Positions 19,750-28,171 of a stretch of 64,000 nt of DNA are shown here, in pieces. Each line of letters begins with the position of its first letter. Position 1 is the stretch's first letter. The notes below the pieces were generated by a model. That model was not told the origin of the DNA and did no database searches. It saw nothing but the letters and a program-made list of their open reading frames with translations. Source of the stretch: Rhodothermaeota bacterium MED-G19. GTDB lineage: Bacteria; Bacteroidota; Bacteroidia; Cytophagales; MED-G16. The stretch is taken from assembly GCA_002457315.1 (NCBI GenBank), contig NTKI01000002.1, forward strand, positions 1-64,000, given 5' to 3'. The position numbers and the translations under genes were made by a program.

Positions 19750-20451
19750 TTACGAAATTTCATCAATACATAATGACTTTAGTTCCTGATATTTTATTTT
19801 AAGTTCTCCTAATTCTTTAAGATACGCAGAAATATTTTTTTTAGATTCTATAATATTTCCATAGAATTCATCACTCAAGTAGAAATCATTATTATATCTA
19901 AATTTTAAAATTTCAATTTGGTTCACTTCAGAGACATTGGTCTTCCAATTATGTTCTAAAAAAAATTTTTCAGATAAGTTATAATTGAACTTAAGAAAAA
20001 AGTTATCATACTCTTTGGTGTGCACATCATGTCTTCTCAAATCTTCATTATATAATTTAAACAACTTGTTTTTCAATGTCTCTGATTTAATTCTTTTTAT
20101 CAAATCAGAACTTATTAATTGATTAAATATTCCCTCTTGTGGAAAAAAAGATTTGAGTGCTCTGCCTACAGAAGAAACATGATACATTTTTTTATCATTA
20201 GAGAGCTTAATTTCATTATTAAGATTGTCATATAATATCATACAGCTTTCAAAAGAGATATCTTGAAGCTTTATGAAATTATCTATCTGGGAGATATCTT
20301 GATCTATTACTTTAATTAATTGTTCTATAGATTTATTTTTTCTATCATTTTCAATTCTATTCTGCCTTGATTGCTCAAAATACAATGAGATAAGAATACC
20401 TAAAAATATAACAACAAACTCAAACCCATACTTAATTAAGTATTTGTTCAT
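19750..20451 (-). CDS. Membrane-anchored hypothetical protein (DUF6090-like)
   Basis: The 233 residues begin with a short positive N-terminus and one membrane helix, FEFVVIFLGILISLYFEQSRQ (about residues 11-30), followed by a basic/polar region (NRIENDRKNKSIEQL) and a long helical, largely polar domain. This layout (one N-terminal helix ending in an N/EQ-rich patch, then a helical bundle) resembles a common flavobacterial family of unknown function, DUF6090; that assignment is from memory. It starts 1 base from the rhodanese stop, so the two are probably cotranscribed. Confidence 0.65.
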   Translation of the reverse strand: MNKYLIKYGFEFVVIFLGILISLYFEQSRQNRIENDRKNKSIEQLIKVIDQDISQIDNFIKLQDISFESCMILYDNLNNEIKLSNDKKMYHVSSVGRALKSFFPQEGIFNQLISSDLIKRIKSETLKNKLFKLYNEDLRRHDVHTKEYDNFFLKFNYNLSEKFFLEHNWKTNVSEVNQIEILKFRYNNDFYLSDEFYGNIIESKKNISAYLKELGELKIKYQELKSLCIDEIS

Positions 20452-20772
20452 CTAATATGATTTTAATGATGGATCTACTTCATCTCTCCATCGCATTATG
20501 CCTCCATCTAAATTATAAACATTATCAAAGGAAAAACTTTTCTCAAGTAAATTCACAATGTTTGCACTTCTTACTCCTGTTCTACAATAAATAATGATTT
20601 TTTTATTTTTTGAGAGTTTATCAATATTATCAGTTATAGAGTACATATTAATTTTTTCACCACCTATACAACATATATCCTGTTCGTATTCATCCCTTAT
20701 ATCAATTAGCTGACAATTAAAATTATCTGATTCAATAATACTATTTAATTGTTTAGGAGTAATACTCTTCAT
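20452..20772 (-). CDS. Single-domain rhodanese-like protein
   Basis: The 106 residues form one rhodanese domain, without a signal peptide. QLIDIRDEYEQDICCIGGEKINM is the N-terminal substrate-side segment and IIIYCRTGVRSANIVNLLE is the active-site loop with the catalytic cysteine (about residue 66) and the CRxGxRS pattern. DNVYNLDGGIMRWRDEVDP ends the domain. The family carries persulfide sulfur on the cysteine and serves in sulfur transfer or cyanide detoxification; the partner is unknown. It starts immediately after the DUF502 gene on the same strand. Confidence 0.9.
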   Translation of the reverse strand: MKSITPKQLNSIIESDNFNCQLIDIRDEYEQDICCIGGEKINMYSITDNIDKLSKNKKIIIYCRTGVRSANIVNLLEKSFSFDNVYNLDGGIMRWRDEVDPSLKSY

Positions 20773-20773
20773 C

Positions 20774-21322
20774 TCAAGCTTTTATACTACCAGAAATTCC
20801 TCCAGAAACAATATATTTCATGACTTCAGAAGATGAGTTTGTAAGAGGAATAATATTTTTCTTTTCTGTAATGAAAACGTTTCCACTAAAATTATATGAG
20901 TGTGGCAAATAAACTGAAACTTTACCTGGTAATCCAATTTCCTTTAAATCTTTACTAGTGACAAAACCAGGTTTATATAAATTTGATTCTACTTTAACTA
21001 GAACTGGTTTATTAAACTTTTTCTTTTCTCCCATAAAAGATGTCATAAGATCCTTTATTGAAGAATAAACAAGATTTAAAAGAGGGATATCTTTTATTAT
21101 ATTTTCAAACCAATTTATCATTCCTGTATTATATCTTCTTGCAAATGAGCCAACCATAGTTATTAAAAGCACTACTAAAACAAAACTCAATCCAGGGATA
21201 TTCTTAACTATAGGAATCAAACTATCTAGAAAATTATATAAATACCAGACCACATAAATAGCTGCAGCCATAGGGACTAAGAGTAGTAGTCCTCTCAAGA
21301 AATTATTTAATAAGTTTCCCAT
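20774..21322 (-). CDS. DUF502 family membrane protein
   Basis: The 182-residue protein has two N-terminal membrane helices (GLLLLVPMAAAIYVVWYLY at about 11-29 and LSFVLVVLLITMVGSFA at about 45-61). They are followed by a soluble domain with the family segments IPLLNLVYSSIKDLMTSF and GKVSVYLPHSYNFSGNVFI. The function is unknown; DUF502 proteins are widespread and related plant proteins are called LIKE COV. It lies 18 bases downstream of nqrE, in the position where nqrF is usually found, and may be cotranscribed with the nqr genes. Confidence 0.88.
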   Translation of the reverse strand: MGNLLNNFLRGLLLLVPMAAAIYVVWYLYNFLDSLIPIVKNIPGLSFVLVVLLITMVGSFARRYNTGMINWFENIIKDIPLLNLVYSSIKDLMTSFMGEKKKFNKPVLVKVESNLYKPGFVTSKDLKEIGLPGKVSVYLPHSYNFSGNVFITEKKNIIPLTNSSSEVMKYIVSGGISGSIKA

Positions 21323-21340
21323 TAATTAAATTTAAAGAAA

Positions 21341-21955
21341 TTATAGTGTCATTCCAATAAATGTCTTGAATGCTAACCCCATTAGACCAGTTATTAACAT
21401 AGTAATTCCAAGACCTTTTAAACCATTAGGAACATGAGAATATTTTAATTTTTCTCTAATTGCGGCAAGAGCTATTATTGCAAGATAAAACCCAAAACCA
21501 CTTCCAAAACCAAATGCAGTAGCTTCTGATAGATTAAAATCTCTTTGAACCATAAATAACGAACCGCCAAGAATAGAACAATTTACTGCGATAAGTGGTA
21601 AAAATATACCTAGAGATCCGTACAAAACTGGAGAAAACTTTTCAATAATCATCTCTACTAGCTGAACAAAAGATGCAATAACAGCAATAAACATAAGTAG
21701 TTGTAAGAATGTTAAATCTATAGCAGAAAACTTAGGACTTATCCAAGCTAAAGCTCCCTCTTCAAGAATATGTTTTTGAATTAACCAATTAAGTGGTGCA
21801 GTACAAGTTAAAACAAATATCACAGCAAGACCTAATCCATTTGCAGTACTTACTTTTTTTGAAACTGCTAAAAAAGAACACATACCTAGGAAATAGGCAA
21901 AAACCATATTATCCATAAATGCACTTTTAATAATTAAATTAATTAAATCTGTCAT
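21341..21955 (-). CDS. nqrE: Na+-translocating NADH:quinone reductase subunit E
   Basis: An inner-membrane subunit of Na+-NQR, 204 residues with six predicted membrane segments. NqrD and NqrE are inverted-topology homologues that together hold an iron centre at the membrane core. Landmarks are NMVFAYFLGMCSFLAVS (about 15-32, with the conserved Cys), VFVLTCTAPLNWLI, IFLPLIAVNCSILGGSLF (second conserved Cys) and a final GLGITMLITGLMGLAFK segment. It follows nqrD by 3 bases. It is the last nqr gene here; no nqrF follows. Confidence 0.95.
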   Translation of the reverse strand: MTDLINLIIKSAFMDNMVFAYFLGMCSFLAVSKKVSTANGLGLAVIFVLTCTAPLNWLIQKHILEEGALAWISPKFSAIDLTFLQLLMFIAVIASFVQLVEMIIEKFSPVLYGSLGIFLPLIAVNCSILGGSLFMVQRDFNLSEATAFGFGSGFGFYLAIIALAAIREKLKYSHVPNGLKGLGITMLITGLMGLAFKTFIGMTL

Positions 21956-21958
21956 TTT

Positions 21959-22633
21959 TTAATTTTCAATATATCCATTATTAGTTCTTTGAATCCAAAT
22001 TAAGATTCCTAATATAATAAACGCTCCAATTGAGTCTACAAATAAACCATTTGTCGGAAATGAAGTCCATCCAATCATCTCAAAGACTTTAAAGCCAAGA
22101 ACTGAACCAGATCCAAGTAGCTCTCTAAAGAAAGCAACTGTCAGAATAATCCATGCATATCCTACACTACTCCCCAAAGCATCTAATACACTATCATAGG
22201 GTTTATTACCCATAGCATAAGCTTCTAATCTCCCCAAAATAATACAGTTTGTAATAATTAAACCTACAAATGCACCAAGGACTTTATACATCTCATAATT
22301 GAAGGCTTGCAAAAACTCTGAAACTAATGTTACTAAACTAGCTATAATTGCAAGCTGGACAATAATTCTAACTCTTGATGGAATATAATCCCTAACTAAT
22401 GAAGTTAGCAAACTTGAAAAAATCATAACAAAGACTACACTCAAGGACATTACAATGGTTGGCTCAAGTTTTATAGTAACCGCTAGAGCTGAACATATTC
22501 CTAATACTTGAATTGAAACAGGATTATTATCATCTAATGGATCTATAAGTATTTTCTTTCTTCTTTTTGAAAGTAATGACTCACTTTTCTTAGTTATAAT
22601 AACTTCTTTTTCCTTAAGTTCAGTTGTACTCAT
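21959..22633 (-). CDS. nqrD: Na+-translocating NADH:quinone reductase subunit D
   Basis: An integral membrane subunit of Na+-NQR, 224 residues. An N-terminal cytoplasmic stretch rich in Lys and Glu (about residues 1-30) precedes the membrane core. IQVLGICSALAVTIKLEPTI and LIITNCIILGRLEAYAM carry the paired conserved cysteines that coordinate the NqrD/E iron centre. SVGYAWIILTVAFFRELLGSG is a further hallmark. It overlaps nqrC by 4 bases. The N-terminal extension is longer than I would expect and may be a lineage feature. Confidence 0.95.
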   Translation of the reverse strand: MSTTELKEKEVIITKKSESLLSKRRKKILIDPLDDNNPVSIQVLGICSALAVTIKLEPTIVMSLSVVFVMIFSSLLTSLVRDYIPSRVRIIVQLAIIASLVTLVSEFLQAFNYEMYKVLGAFVGLIITNCIILGRLEAYAMGNKPYDSVLDALGSSVGYAWIILTVAFFRELLGSGSVLGFKVFEMIGWTSFPTNGLFVDSIGAFIILGILIWIQRTNNGYIEN

Positions 22634-23376
22634 CTATTTGATAGTAAAATTTGATTTTGATTTTTTTTTATAAATGGTAAGTAACAATCTAAATAATTTT
22701 TTAACATATCATTAAGACCATTTGCGGTTATAGTTGCACCTGACATACCATCCACTTCATGAAAAGTTAAATTAATATTATTTTCTTTTTTTAACATTTT
22801 AATGGAAACTAAATCTCCCAATTCATTAAATATTTTTTTTCCCTTGTACCTGTCTTGTATCTCATCAGAAGAAATTCTAGCTCCTAGACCTGGAGTCTCT
22901 GTCTTGTGATCAAAAGCTACACCAACAACTTGATTTAGATCTTTGTCTAGAGCAATAAAACCAGATATCCAATCCCAAAGACCATTACCAAACATTGGAA
23001 AAATATAAAAATCAGTAGAACTTCCGTTATCACTATACATAAATACTGGATATAACCTATCGTCTTTATCAATCTTATAATTCTTTCTGACATCTACCTC
23101 TTCAGCGACATAGTTCCCTCCATCTTCCTTAAGTAACTCATCTCCATTTATATCAAGTACTTTAGAGGTCATTCTATTGTCATATGTTTCTAAAATTTCT
23201 TCAGGATTTAGAGAAGAAATATCCATGACAGCACCAAGAATTCTCCTCTTAGTATCAATTTCAACTTGAACTTTTTGAATTGGAGCTAACTTCATTCTTG
23301 TGAAAGAAAGTAATGTCCCAAAAAATATGGTCATAATTAGGGTGAATATTATAATATATGTATTAGACTTTTGCAC
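22630..23376 (-). CDS. nqrC: Na+-translocating NADH:quinone reductase subunit C
   Basis: The 248-residue subunit has one N-terminal membrane anchor (YIIIFTLIMTIFFGTLLSFT, about 7-26) and a periplasmic FMN-binding domain. The covalent FMN attachment motif is DGMSGATIT near residue 213, with the threonine as acceptor; attachment needs the flavin transferase ApbE, which is not in this window. TETPGLGARI is the second family signature. It overlaps both neighbours (4 bases with nqrD, 14 with nqrB), typical of a tightly coupled operon. Confidence 0.95.
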   Translation of the reverse strand: MQKSNTYIIIFTLIMTIFFGTLLSFTRMKLAPIQKVQVEIDTKRRILGAVMDISSLNPEEILETYDNRMTSKVLDINGDELLKEDGGNYVAEEVDVRKNYKIDKDDRLYPVFMYSDNGSSTDFYIFPMFGNGLWDWISGFIALDKDLNQVVGVAFDHKTETPGLGARISSDEIQDRYKGKKIFNELGDLVSIKMLKKENNINLTFHEVDGMSGATITANGLNDMLKNYLDCYLPFIKKNQNQILLSNR

Positions 23377-24577
23377 GTTTTAATCTTCTTTTTTTATTTG
23401 CTTCAATAACATAAAAATCAATTAGAGGAGCAAAAACATTCATAAATAATACTGCTAACATAATTCCCTCAGGATATGCTGGATTAAAAATACGAATTAA
23501 AACAGTTAATAATCCAATCATAAATCCATAAATCCATTTTCCAGTTTCTGTTTGAGCAGCAGAGACAGGATCTGTAGCCATAAAAACAGCACCAAATGCA
23601 AGGCCACCCATTACAAAATGATAATGAGGAGGAATTAGCATAAACTCATTTAGTCCAAATAAGTTAAATACCCAACCCATAAAATATGCTCCTGCAAAAA
23701 CACTTACAATAACTTTCCAACTTGCGACACCTGAAAAAATTAAAATAATAGCCCCTATTAAACACATAAGTGCAGATGTTTCTCCTATTGAACCAGGTAT
23801 AGCTCCTAAAAACATATTTTCAAATGAATAGAAATCTGGAATACTAATACCAGCAGAATACCCATCCATTCTATTCAATACACTTTCTGAATTTGTTTTA
23901 CCAACTGTTTCAGCACCTAATGATAAAGGTGTAGCTCCTGAATAACCACTAATAACTTCTTCCTTTGGTTCTCCATAAAACGTCCACACATCACCACTAA
24001 TGTCACTTGGAAAACCAAAATATAAAAACACTCTTGCAGTCAACGCAACATTTAATATATTCATTCCCGTACCACCAAAAACTTCTTTAGCAATTACAAT
24101 TGCAAAAATAGTGGCAATAGCAACTTGCCATAAAGGTATATTTGGAGGCATTATTAAAGGAATAAGCATTCCTGTAACCAAGAATCCTTCATTGATTGGA
24201 TGTCTTCTAATAGTAGAAAATACTACCTCAACTAAACCACCAGCAATATATGAAACTAATACTATTGGCAAAACTTGTTTTGAACCAATTAAAATTTTTT
24301 CCAATAGTGTCGCTTCTAAACCAACTGAGATAAAATGTTGATGTCCAACATTCCAAATTCCAAATAATAAACATGGAATCATAGCTATAACAACAGTCAT
24401 CATCAACCTCTTAAGATCTATAGCGTCTCTAATTTGTGCACCTTTCTTAGGGGTTACTTGATCAGGTACAAACATGAATGTTTCTCCGGCTTCAAATAAG
24501 TAATGTAATTTTTCAAATTTCCCTCCCTTCGCAAATAAAGGTTTTTGACTATCAAGTATTTTCCTTAAAAATTTCAT
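23363..24577 (-). CDS. nqrB: Na+-translocating NADH:quinone reductase subunit B
   Basis: The largest membrane subunit (404 residues, about ten membrane helices), carrying covalent FMN, riboflavin and the Na+ path. The FMN attachment motif is GYSGATPLSL (threonine near residue 212). Other landmarks are PCLLFGIWNVGHQH, RRHPINEGFLVTGMLIPLI and MATDPVSAAQTETGKWIYG, all matching NqrB/RnfD proteins. The long N-terminal soluble section distinguishes NqrB from RnfD. Its start overlaps the nqrA stop by 1 base. Confidence 0.97.
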   Translation of the reverse strand: MKFLRKILDSQKPLFAKGGKFEKLHYLFEAGETFMFVPDQVTPKKGAQIRDAIDLKRLMMTVVIAMIPCLLFGIWNVGHQHFISVGLEATLLEKILIGSKQVLPIVLVSYIAGGLVEVVFSTIRRHPINEGFLVTGMLIPLIMPPNIPLWQVAIATIFAIVIAKEVFGGTGMNILNVALTARVFLYFGFPSDISGDVWTFYGEPKEEVISGYSGATPLSLGAETVGKTNSESVLNRMDGYSAGISIPDFYSFENMFLGAIPGSIGETSALMCLIGAIILIFSGVASWKVIVSVFAGAYFMGWVFNLFGLNEFMLIPPHYHFVMGGLAFGAVFMATDPVSAAQTETGKWIYGFMIGLLTVLIRIFNPAYPEGIMLAVLFMNVFAPLIDFYVIEANKKRRLKRAKV

Positions 24578-25932
24578 TACCCTTCTTTTAACATATTTAA
24601 TCCTTTCCTTAATAATAATTGAAGTTCATTTTTTGAGACATCAACAAATTCACATAGAGCAATGTCCTCTTCCACTAATTCATAAATTCCTAACTCCTCC
24701 ATCTCATCATAATCTTCTGCTAGTATGGACTTAAAAAGATAAGTTGGTAATATATCCATTGGTAAAACTTTCTCAAAAACACCAGATTGTACAAAAGCCC
24801 TTAATTCTCCATTAATATTTGTATCTAGATTATATTTTTTATTTGGTGATAGAAATGAGAATAAGCCAAATGCTCTTTGAAAACTAAGCTTATTAAATAC
24901 TGGCATAATCCAACCAAGAAAAGTATGATCATCCCCTTCAGGAATTATAGTAACCATATTATCATAAAATCCTAAATACCCATGATATCCAATTGAGGTG
25001 CCAGTTAGTACATTACCAGAAATAACTCTTGTCTTTCTTTCTTTGACTTTTGATTTAATTAAATCCATTACTGAGAACCCAGATAAACATCTATAATATT
25101 TAGGATTATCAATGCATGAACCAACAAGAGAAATTATTTTTGATGCATCATAAATTCCTTGATTAAATAATTTACCAATTTGAATAAGTCCAAATGGTGA
25201 GATTGACCACACGATATCATTCTTATTAACCGGATCAATATGATGAATTTGTACACCAACATTTCCTGAAGGATGAGGACCAGAAAAAATATTGTTTTCA
25301 TACTCATCATTATTAAAAATTTTAATTGATTCAGAATTGTGATTCAAGTGAATCTTACCTTCAGTAAGCCTACTTAATACATTTAACCCAGTTTTAATAT
25401 TATCTAGTTCTTCATTATACATAAATTCAAAAGATGGGGCAAGTGGGTTTGTATCAAAAAAAGAAACATGAATAGACTTAGGCTCTACATTAGTCTCTGC
25501 TACTAAACCGAAAGGTCTTTGTATGATATTTGGCCAAACTCCAGATTTAGATAAATGTTTAACTATTTTTTCTCTAGATAAACTTTTAATATCGGAACTA
25601 TTAAATGTTTTATATTTTATGTACTTGTTTTTTTTATCTGGTAAGATCCTAATTTCTTCTAACCTCCTTTTTTCGCCTCTTACTATATCTATAATCTCAC
25701 CACTAACTGGTGAACAATACATAATATCTTCTTGTAATTTGTCAAATAATATTGGGAAACCAGCTTTTACCTCTTCACCAATTTCAACTAATAGTTTTGG
25801 CCTAGTAATACCTATAAAATCAGTGGGCTTAATCGCAAATGAACTTTGATTAAAATCATTACCTATTTCAGTGACAGCTCTACCTTCTAAATTAATATTG
25901 AATCCTCTATTAAGATTGAATTTTAGGGACAT
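24577..25932 (-). CDS. nqrA: Na+-translocating NADH:quinone reductase subunit A
   Basis: The cytoplasmic subunit of Na+-NQR, 451 residues, first gene of the operon. The N-terminus FNLNRGFNINLEGRA and the barrel-sandwich segment PKLLVEIGEEVKAGFPILFD followed by MYCSPVSGEI are characteristic. GPHPSGNVGVQIHHIDPVNK and the C-terminal CEFVDVSKNELQ (near the end) also match the family. NqrA helps form the quinone site. A -7-like TATTTTTG lies 31 bases upstream of the ATG. Confidence 0.96.
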   Translation of the reverse strand: MSLKFNLNRGFNINLEGRAVTEIGNDFNQSSFAIKPTDFIGITRPKLLVEIGEEVKAGFPILFDKLQEDIMYCSPVSGEIIDIVRGEKRRLEEIRILPDKKNKYIKYKTFNSSDIKSLSREKIVKHLSKSGVWPNIIQRPFGLVAETNVEPKSIHVSFFDTNPLAPSFEFMYNEELDNIKTGLNVLSRLTEGKIHLNHNSESIKIFNNDEYENNIFSGPHPSGNVGVQIHHIDPVNKNDIVWSISPFGLIQIGKLFNQGIYDASKIISLVGSCIDNPKYYRCLSGFSVMDLIKSKVKERKTRVISGNVLTGTSIGYHGYLGFYDNMVTIIPEGDDHTFLGWIMPVFNKLSFQRAFGLFSFLSPNKKYNLDTNINGELRAFVQSGVFEKVLPMDILPTYLFKSILAEDYDEMEELGIYELVEEDIALCEFVDVSKNELQLLLRKGLNMLKEG

Positions 25933-25963
25933 TAAGCAATTAAAAATTTTTTTCTTAAAGCGA

Positions 25964-25971
25964 CAAAAATA
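25964..25971 (-). promoter_or_regulatory. Putative nqr operon -7 element (TATTTTTG)
   Basis: On the minus strand the octamer fits TAnnTTTG and sits 31 bases before the nqrA start codon. It is in the 78-base gap between cmk and nqrA. There is no convincing -33 TTG, so confidence is limited. Confidence 0.4.
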
Positions 25972-26010
25972 ATCTTAATAATTCTTTTATTAATCTTTTA
26001 TTTAAAAAAA

Positions 26011-26685
26011 TTATGAAAATTTATTCTTTATTAAATCAATTATTTTTTTTATTTGCTCATCTATTTCTAAGCTGCTAGTATCTATAATTATGGCATCATC
26101 TGCAACTCTTAGTGGGCTATCTTTTCTATTAGAGTCTTTACTATCTCTTTCAGTCAAATTTTTTAAGACATCACTATAAGTTATATCTGGATTATTTTTT
26201 TTCATATCCTCAAATCTTCTTTTAGCTCTTACATCAATATCTGCAGTCATAAATATTTTTATCTCAGCGTCAGGAAAAACAATTGTGGTTATATCTCTTC
26301 CCTCAACTACAATTTTTTTTCCTTTTCCAATTTCCTTTTGAATTGAAACAAGATATTCTCTAATTATTGATATTGAGCTGTACTTACTAACAAAATTTGA
26401 TATTTTTTTTCCTCTAATTTCTTTCTCAACATTTTCATTATTTAAAAATGTATGTTGTTGACCATCCACATAATGAAAGGTAATGTTGATGTCATTTAAT
26501 TTGTCTTTTATTAAATCTGTTTCATTATGAGATATTTCATTTCTCATCAGATACAATGTTATTGCCCTGTACATAGCTCCAGAGTCTAAGTATTTATAAT
26601 TAAAATATTCAGCTACAAACTTTGAAGTAGTACTTTTACCACAACCGGAATGACCGTCTATAGCTATTATTATATCTTCAATCAT
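26011..26685 (-). CDS. cmk: Cytidylate kinase
   Basis: It phosphorylates CMP and dCMP using ATP. The 224 residues have the P-loop IAIDGHSGCGKSTTSKF (about residues 7-23), the CMP-binding YLDSGAMYRAIT and KIVVEGRDITTIVFPDAEIKIF, and the lid region AKRRFEDMK with TERDSKDSNRKDSPLRVADDA, all standard for bacterial Cmk. It overlaps the MORN-repeat gene by 8 bases and is the last gene of the fabH transcript. Confidence 0.96.
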   Translation of the reverse strand: MIEDIIIAIDGHSGCGKSTTSKFVAEYFNYKYLDSGAMYRAITLYLMRNEISHNETDLIKDKLNDINITFHYVDGQQHTFLNNENVEKEIRGKKISNFVSKYSSISIIREYLVSIQKEIGKGKKIVVEGRDITTIVFPDAEIKIFMTADIDVRAKRRFEDMKKNNPDITYSDVLKNLTERDSKDSNRKDSPLRVADDAIIIDTSSLEIDEQIKKIIDLIKNKFS

Positions 26686-28171
26686 ATTTTTCTTTATTTA
26701 TTTCTAAACCTCTTTTACTAAAAGTGTACCAATACCCAACTCTTGTGTTTTTATTATAATTTCCAATTATTGACTCTTTTCCATTTAAATGAAATTCCTT
26801 ATAAACTCCATTCAAATATCCGTCCTTATAATTTGAAATTGAAAATAAAGAACCATTATCATAGTAATCCAATAACTCTCCATTACCATCTTTTAAGCTT
26901 CCTGAGCTCACACTAGATCCGTCAGAAAGATAGTAATCTGTGACATTAATTAATCTACCTAAATTGTAAGTTTCTTCTAACTTCAAAGTACCGTCTCTAT
27001 GAAATCTGCCCCATAATCCATTTTTTAGACCAAAAGAGTAAGAACCTATTTCATCAAGCTGCCCTTCCTCATAATAAAAAATCCATTGATCTATTTCAAA
27101 ACCATTTTTATAAATCCCTTCTGAGGATATATTACCAGTTCTATGGAAAAACTTCCAACTTCCATCCTGAAAATCATTATTAAAATTGCCAATTGAAAAA
27201 ATAGTTCCATCTTCTCGGTAAGTCTCCCACAGACCATCCTTTAAACCATTTTTAAAATTACCTTTTACACTTATTGTGCCATCGGGCAAGAATTCATTGT
27301 ATTCTCCTTCTTGTAAATTATTATTGTAATAATACGACTTTGCTAACTTCCTATTATAATAATATTCATTAAAAAATCCATCTTTTATTCCATTAGAATA
27401 AGACTCTTCTTTTTTAATAATATTAGTATTAGGATAATAATAAGTCCACTTTGAATTAGGCAAATCATCTTTATATCTTTTAAGAAAAGATATATTCCTA
27501 TTTTGACCAAATTCAGTCCAGACACTATCTCTAAATCCTAATTTATAGAAACCTCTTAAGGCAACTCTACCATTATAATAAAACTCTAAATACTCTCCAT
27601 CTATTTTATTTTTTAAATAACTAGCTTTTGAAACAATTGTACCAAAATCATCATAAGAAATTAGATCACCATGTAGTAGACCATCAACATTATAATTAGA
27701 TATTTCTTTTATATTTCCACTTCTAAAAAAATAATTCCACTGTTTATATCTCTTACCATTTAACATCTCACCCTCAGTTTCAATTTCACCATTTAAATAA
27801 AAAGTTTTCCATATTCCAGTTTGAATATTTTTATCAAATTTTCCAAGAACTTTAATTTTACCGTGAGAATAATATTCTACAAACGTCCCATCAAGGTAAC
27901 CTTCTTCAGAATAGGAATAATTTGACATTAATTTTCCATTGTCAAAAAAAACATACCATTTTCCAACTGGTTTTAATCTATTAAACTTCCCTTTTATTCT
28001 AATATTACCTAAACTATCTCTAGAGATATAGGAACCATCTTCATCTTTTTCACCTTTTTTATAAATAGAAATGATTTCAGGATCACTTACAGGAATAAAA
28101 AGCTTTTGAGAATAAGCATTTATATTAATAAAGGAAATAATTAATAATATTTTAATATTAAAATTCACCAT
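26678..28171 (-). CDS. Secreted MORN-type repeat protein (YwqK-like)
   Basis: The start is ATG at 28171, giving a signal peptide (FNIKILLIISFININAYSQ); the frame continues upstream but only into sequence overlapping fabH. The mature part is about 18 tandem units of roughly 22-24 residues. A typical unit is G-x-W-x-x-[FY]-x-x-[DN]-G-x-[IL] followed by a K/E-rich strand; examples are GKWYVFFDNGKL, GIWKTFYLNGEI, GLWETYREDGTI and GLWGRFHRDGTL. Such MORN-variant repeats make long beta solenoids. The function is unknown: family names mention toxin-antitoxin, but nothing here supports that. It overlaps fabH by 7 bases and cmk by 8. Confidence 0.87.
   Translation of the reverse strand: MVNFNIKILLIISFININAYSQKLFIPVSDPEIISIYKKGEKDEDGSYISRDSLGNIRIKGKFNRLKPVGKWYVFFDNGKLMSNYSYSEEGYLDGTFVEYYSHGKIKVLGKFDKNIQTGIWKTFYLNGEIETEGEMLNGKRYKQWNYFFRSGNIKEISNYNVDGLLHGDLISYDDFGTIVSKASYLKNKIDGEYLEFYYNGRVALRGFYKLGFRDSVWTEFGQNRNISFLKRYKDDLPNSKWTYYYPNTNIIKKEESYSNGIKDGFFNEYYYNRKLAKSYYYNNNLQEGEYNEFLPDGTISVKGNFKNGLKDGLWETYREDGTIFSIGNFNNDFQDGSWKFFHRTGNISSEGIYKNGFEIDQWIFYYEEGQLDEIGSYSFGLKNGLWGRFHRDGTLKLEETYNLGRLINVTDYYLSDGSSVSSGSLKDGNGELLDYYDNGSLFSISNYKDGYLNGVYKEFHLNGKESIIGNYNKNTRVGYWYTFSKRGLEINKEKYD

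Noticed and set aside
26678-28171. Toxin-antitoxin reading of the MORN-repeat protein (YwqK family naming)
   Set aside because: There is no toxin gene beside it; the protein is exported and embedded in the fabH-cmk operon.
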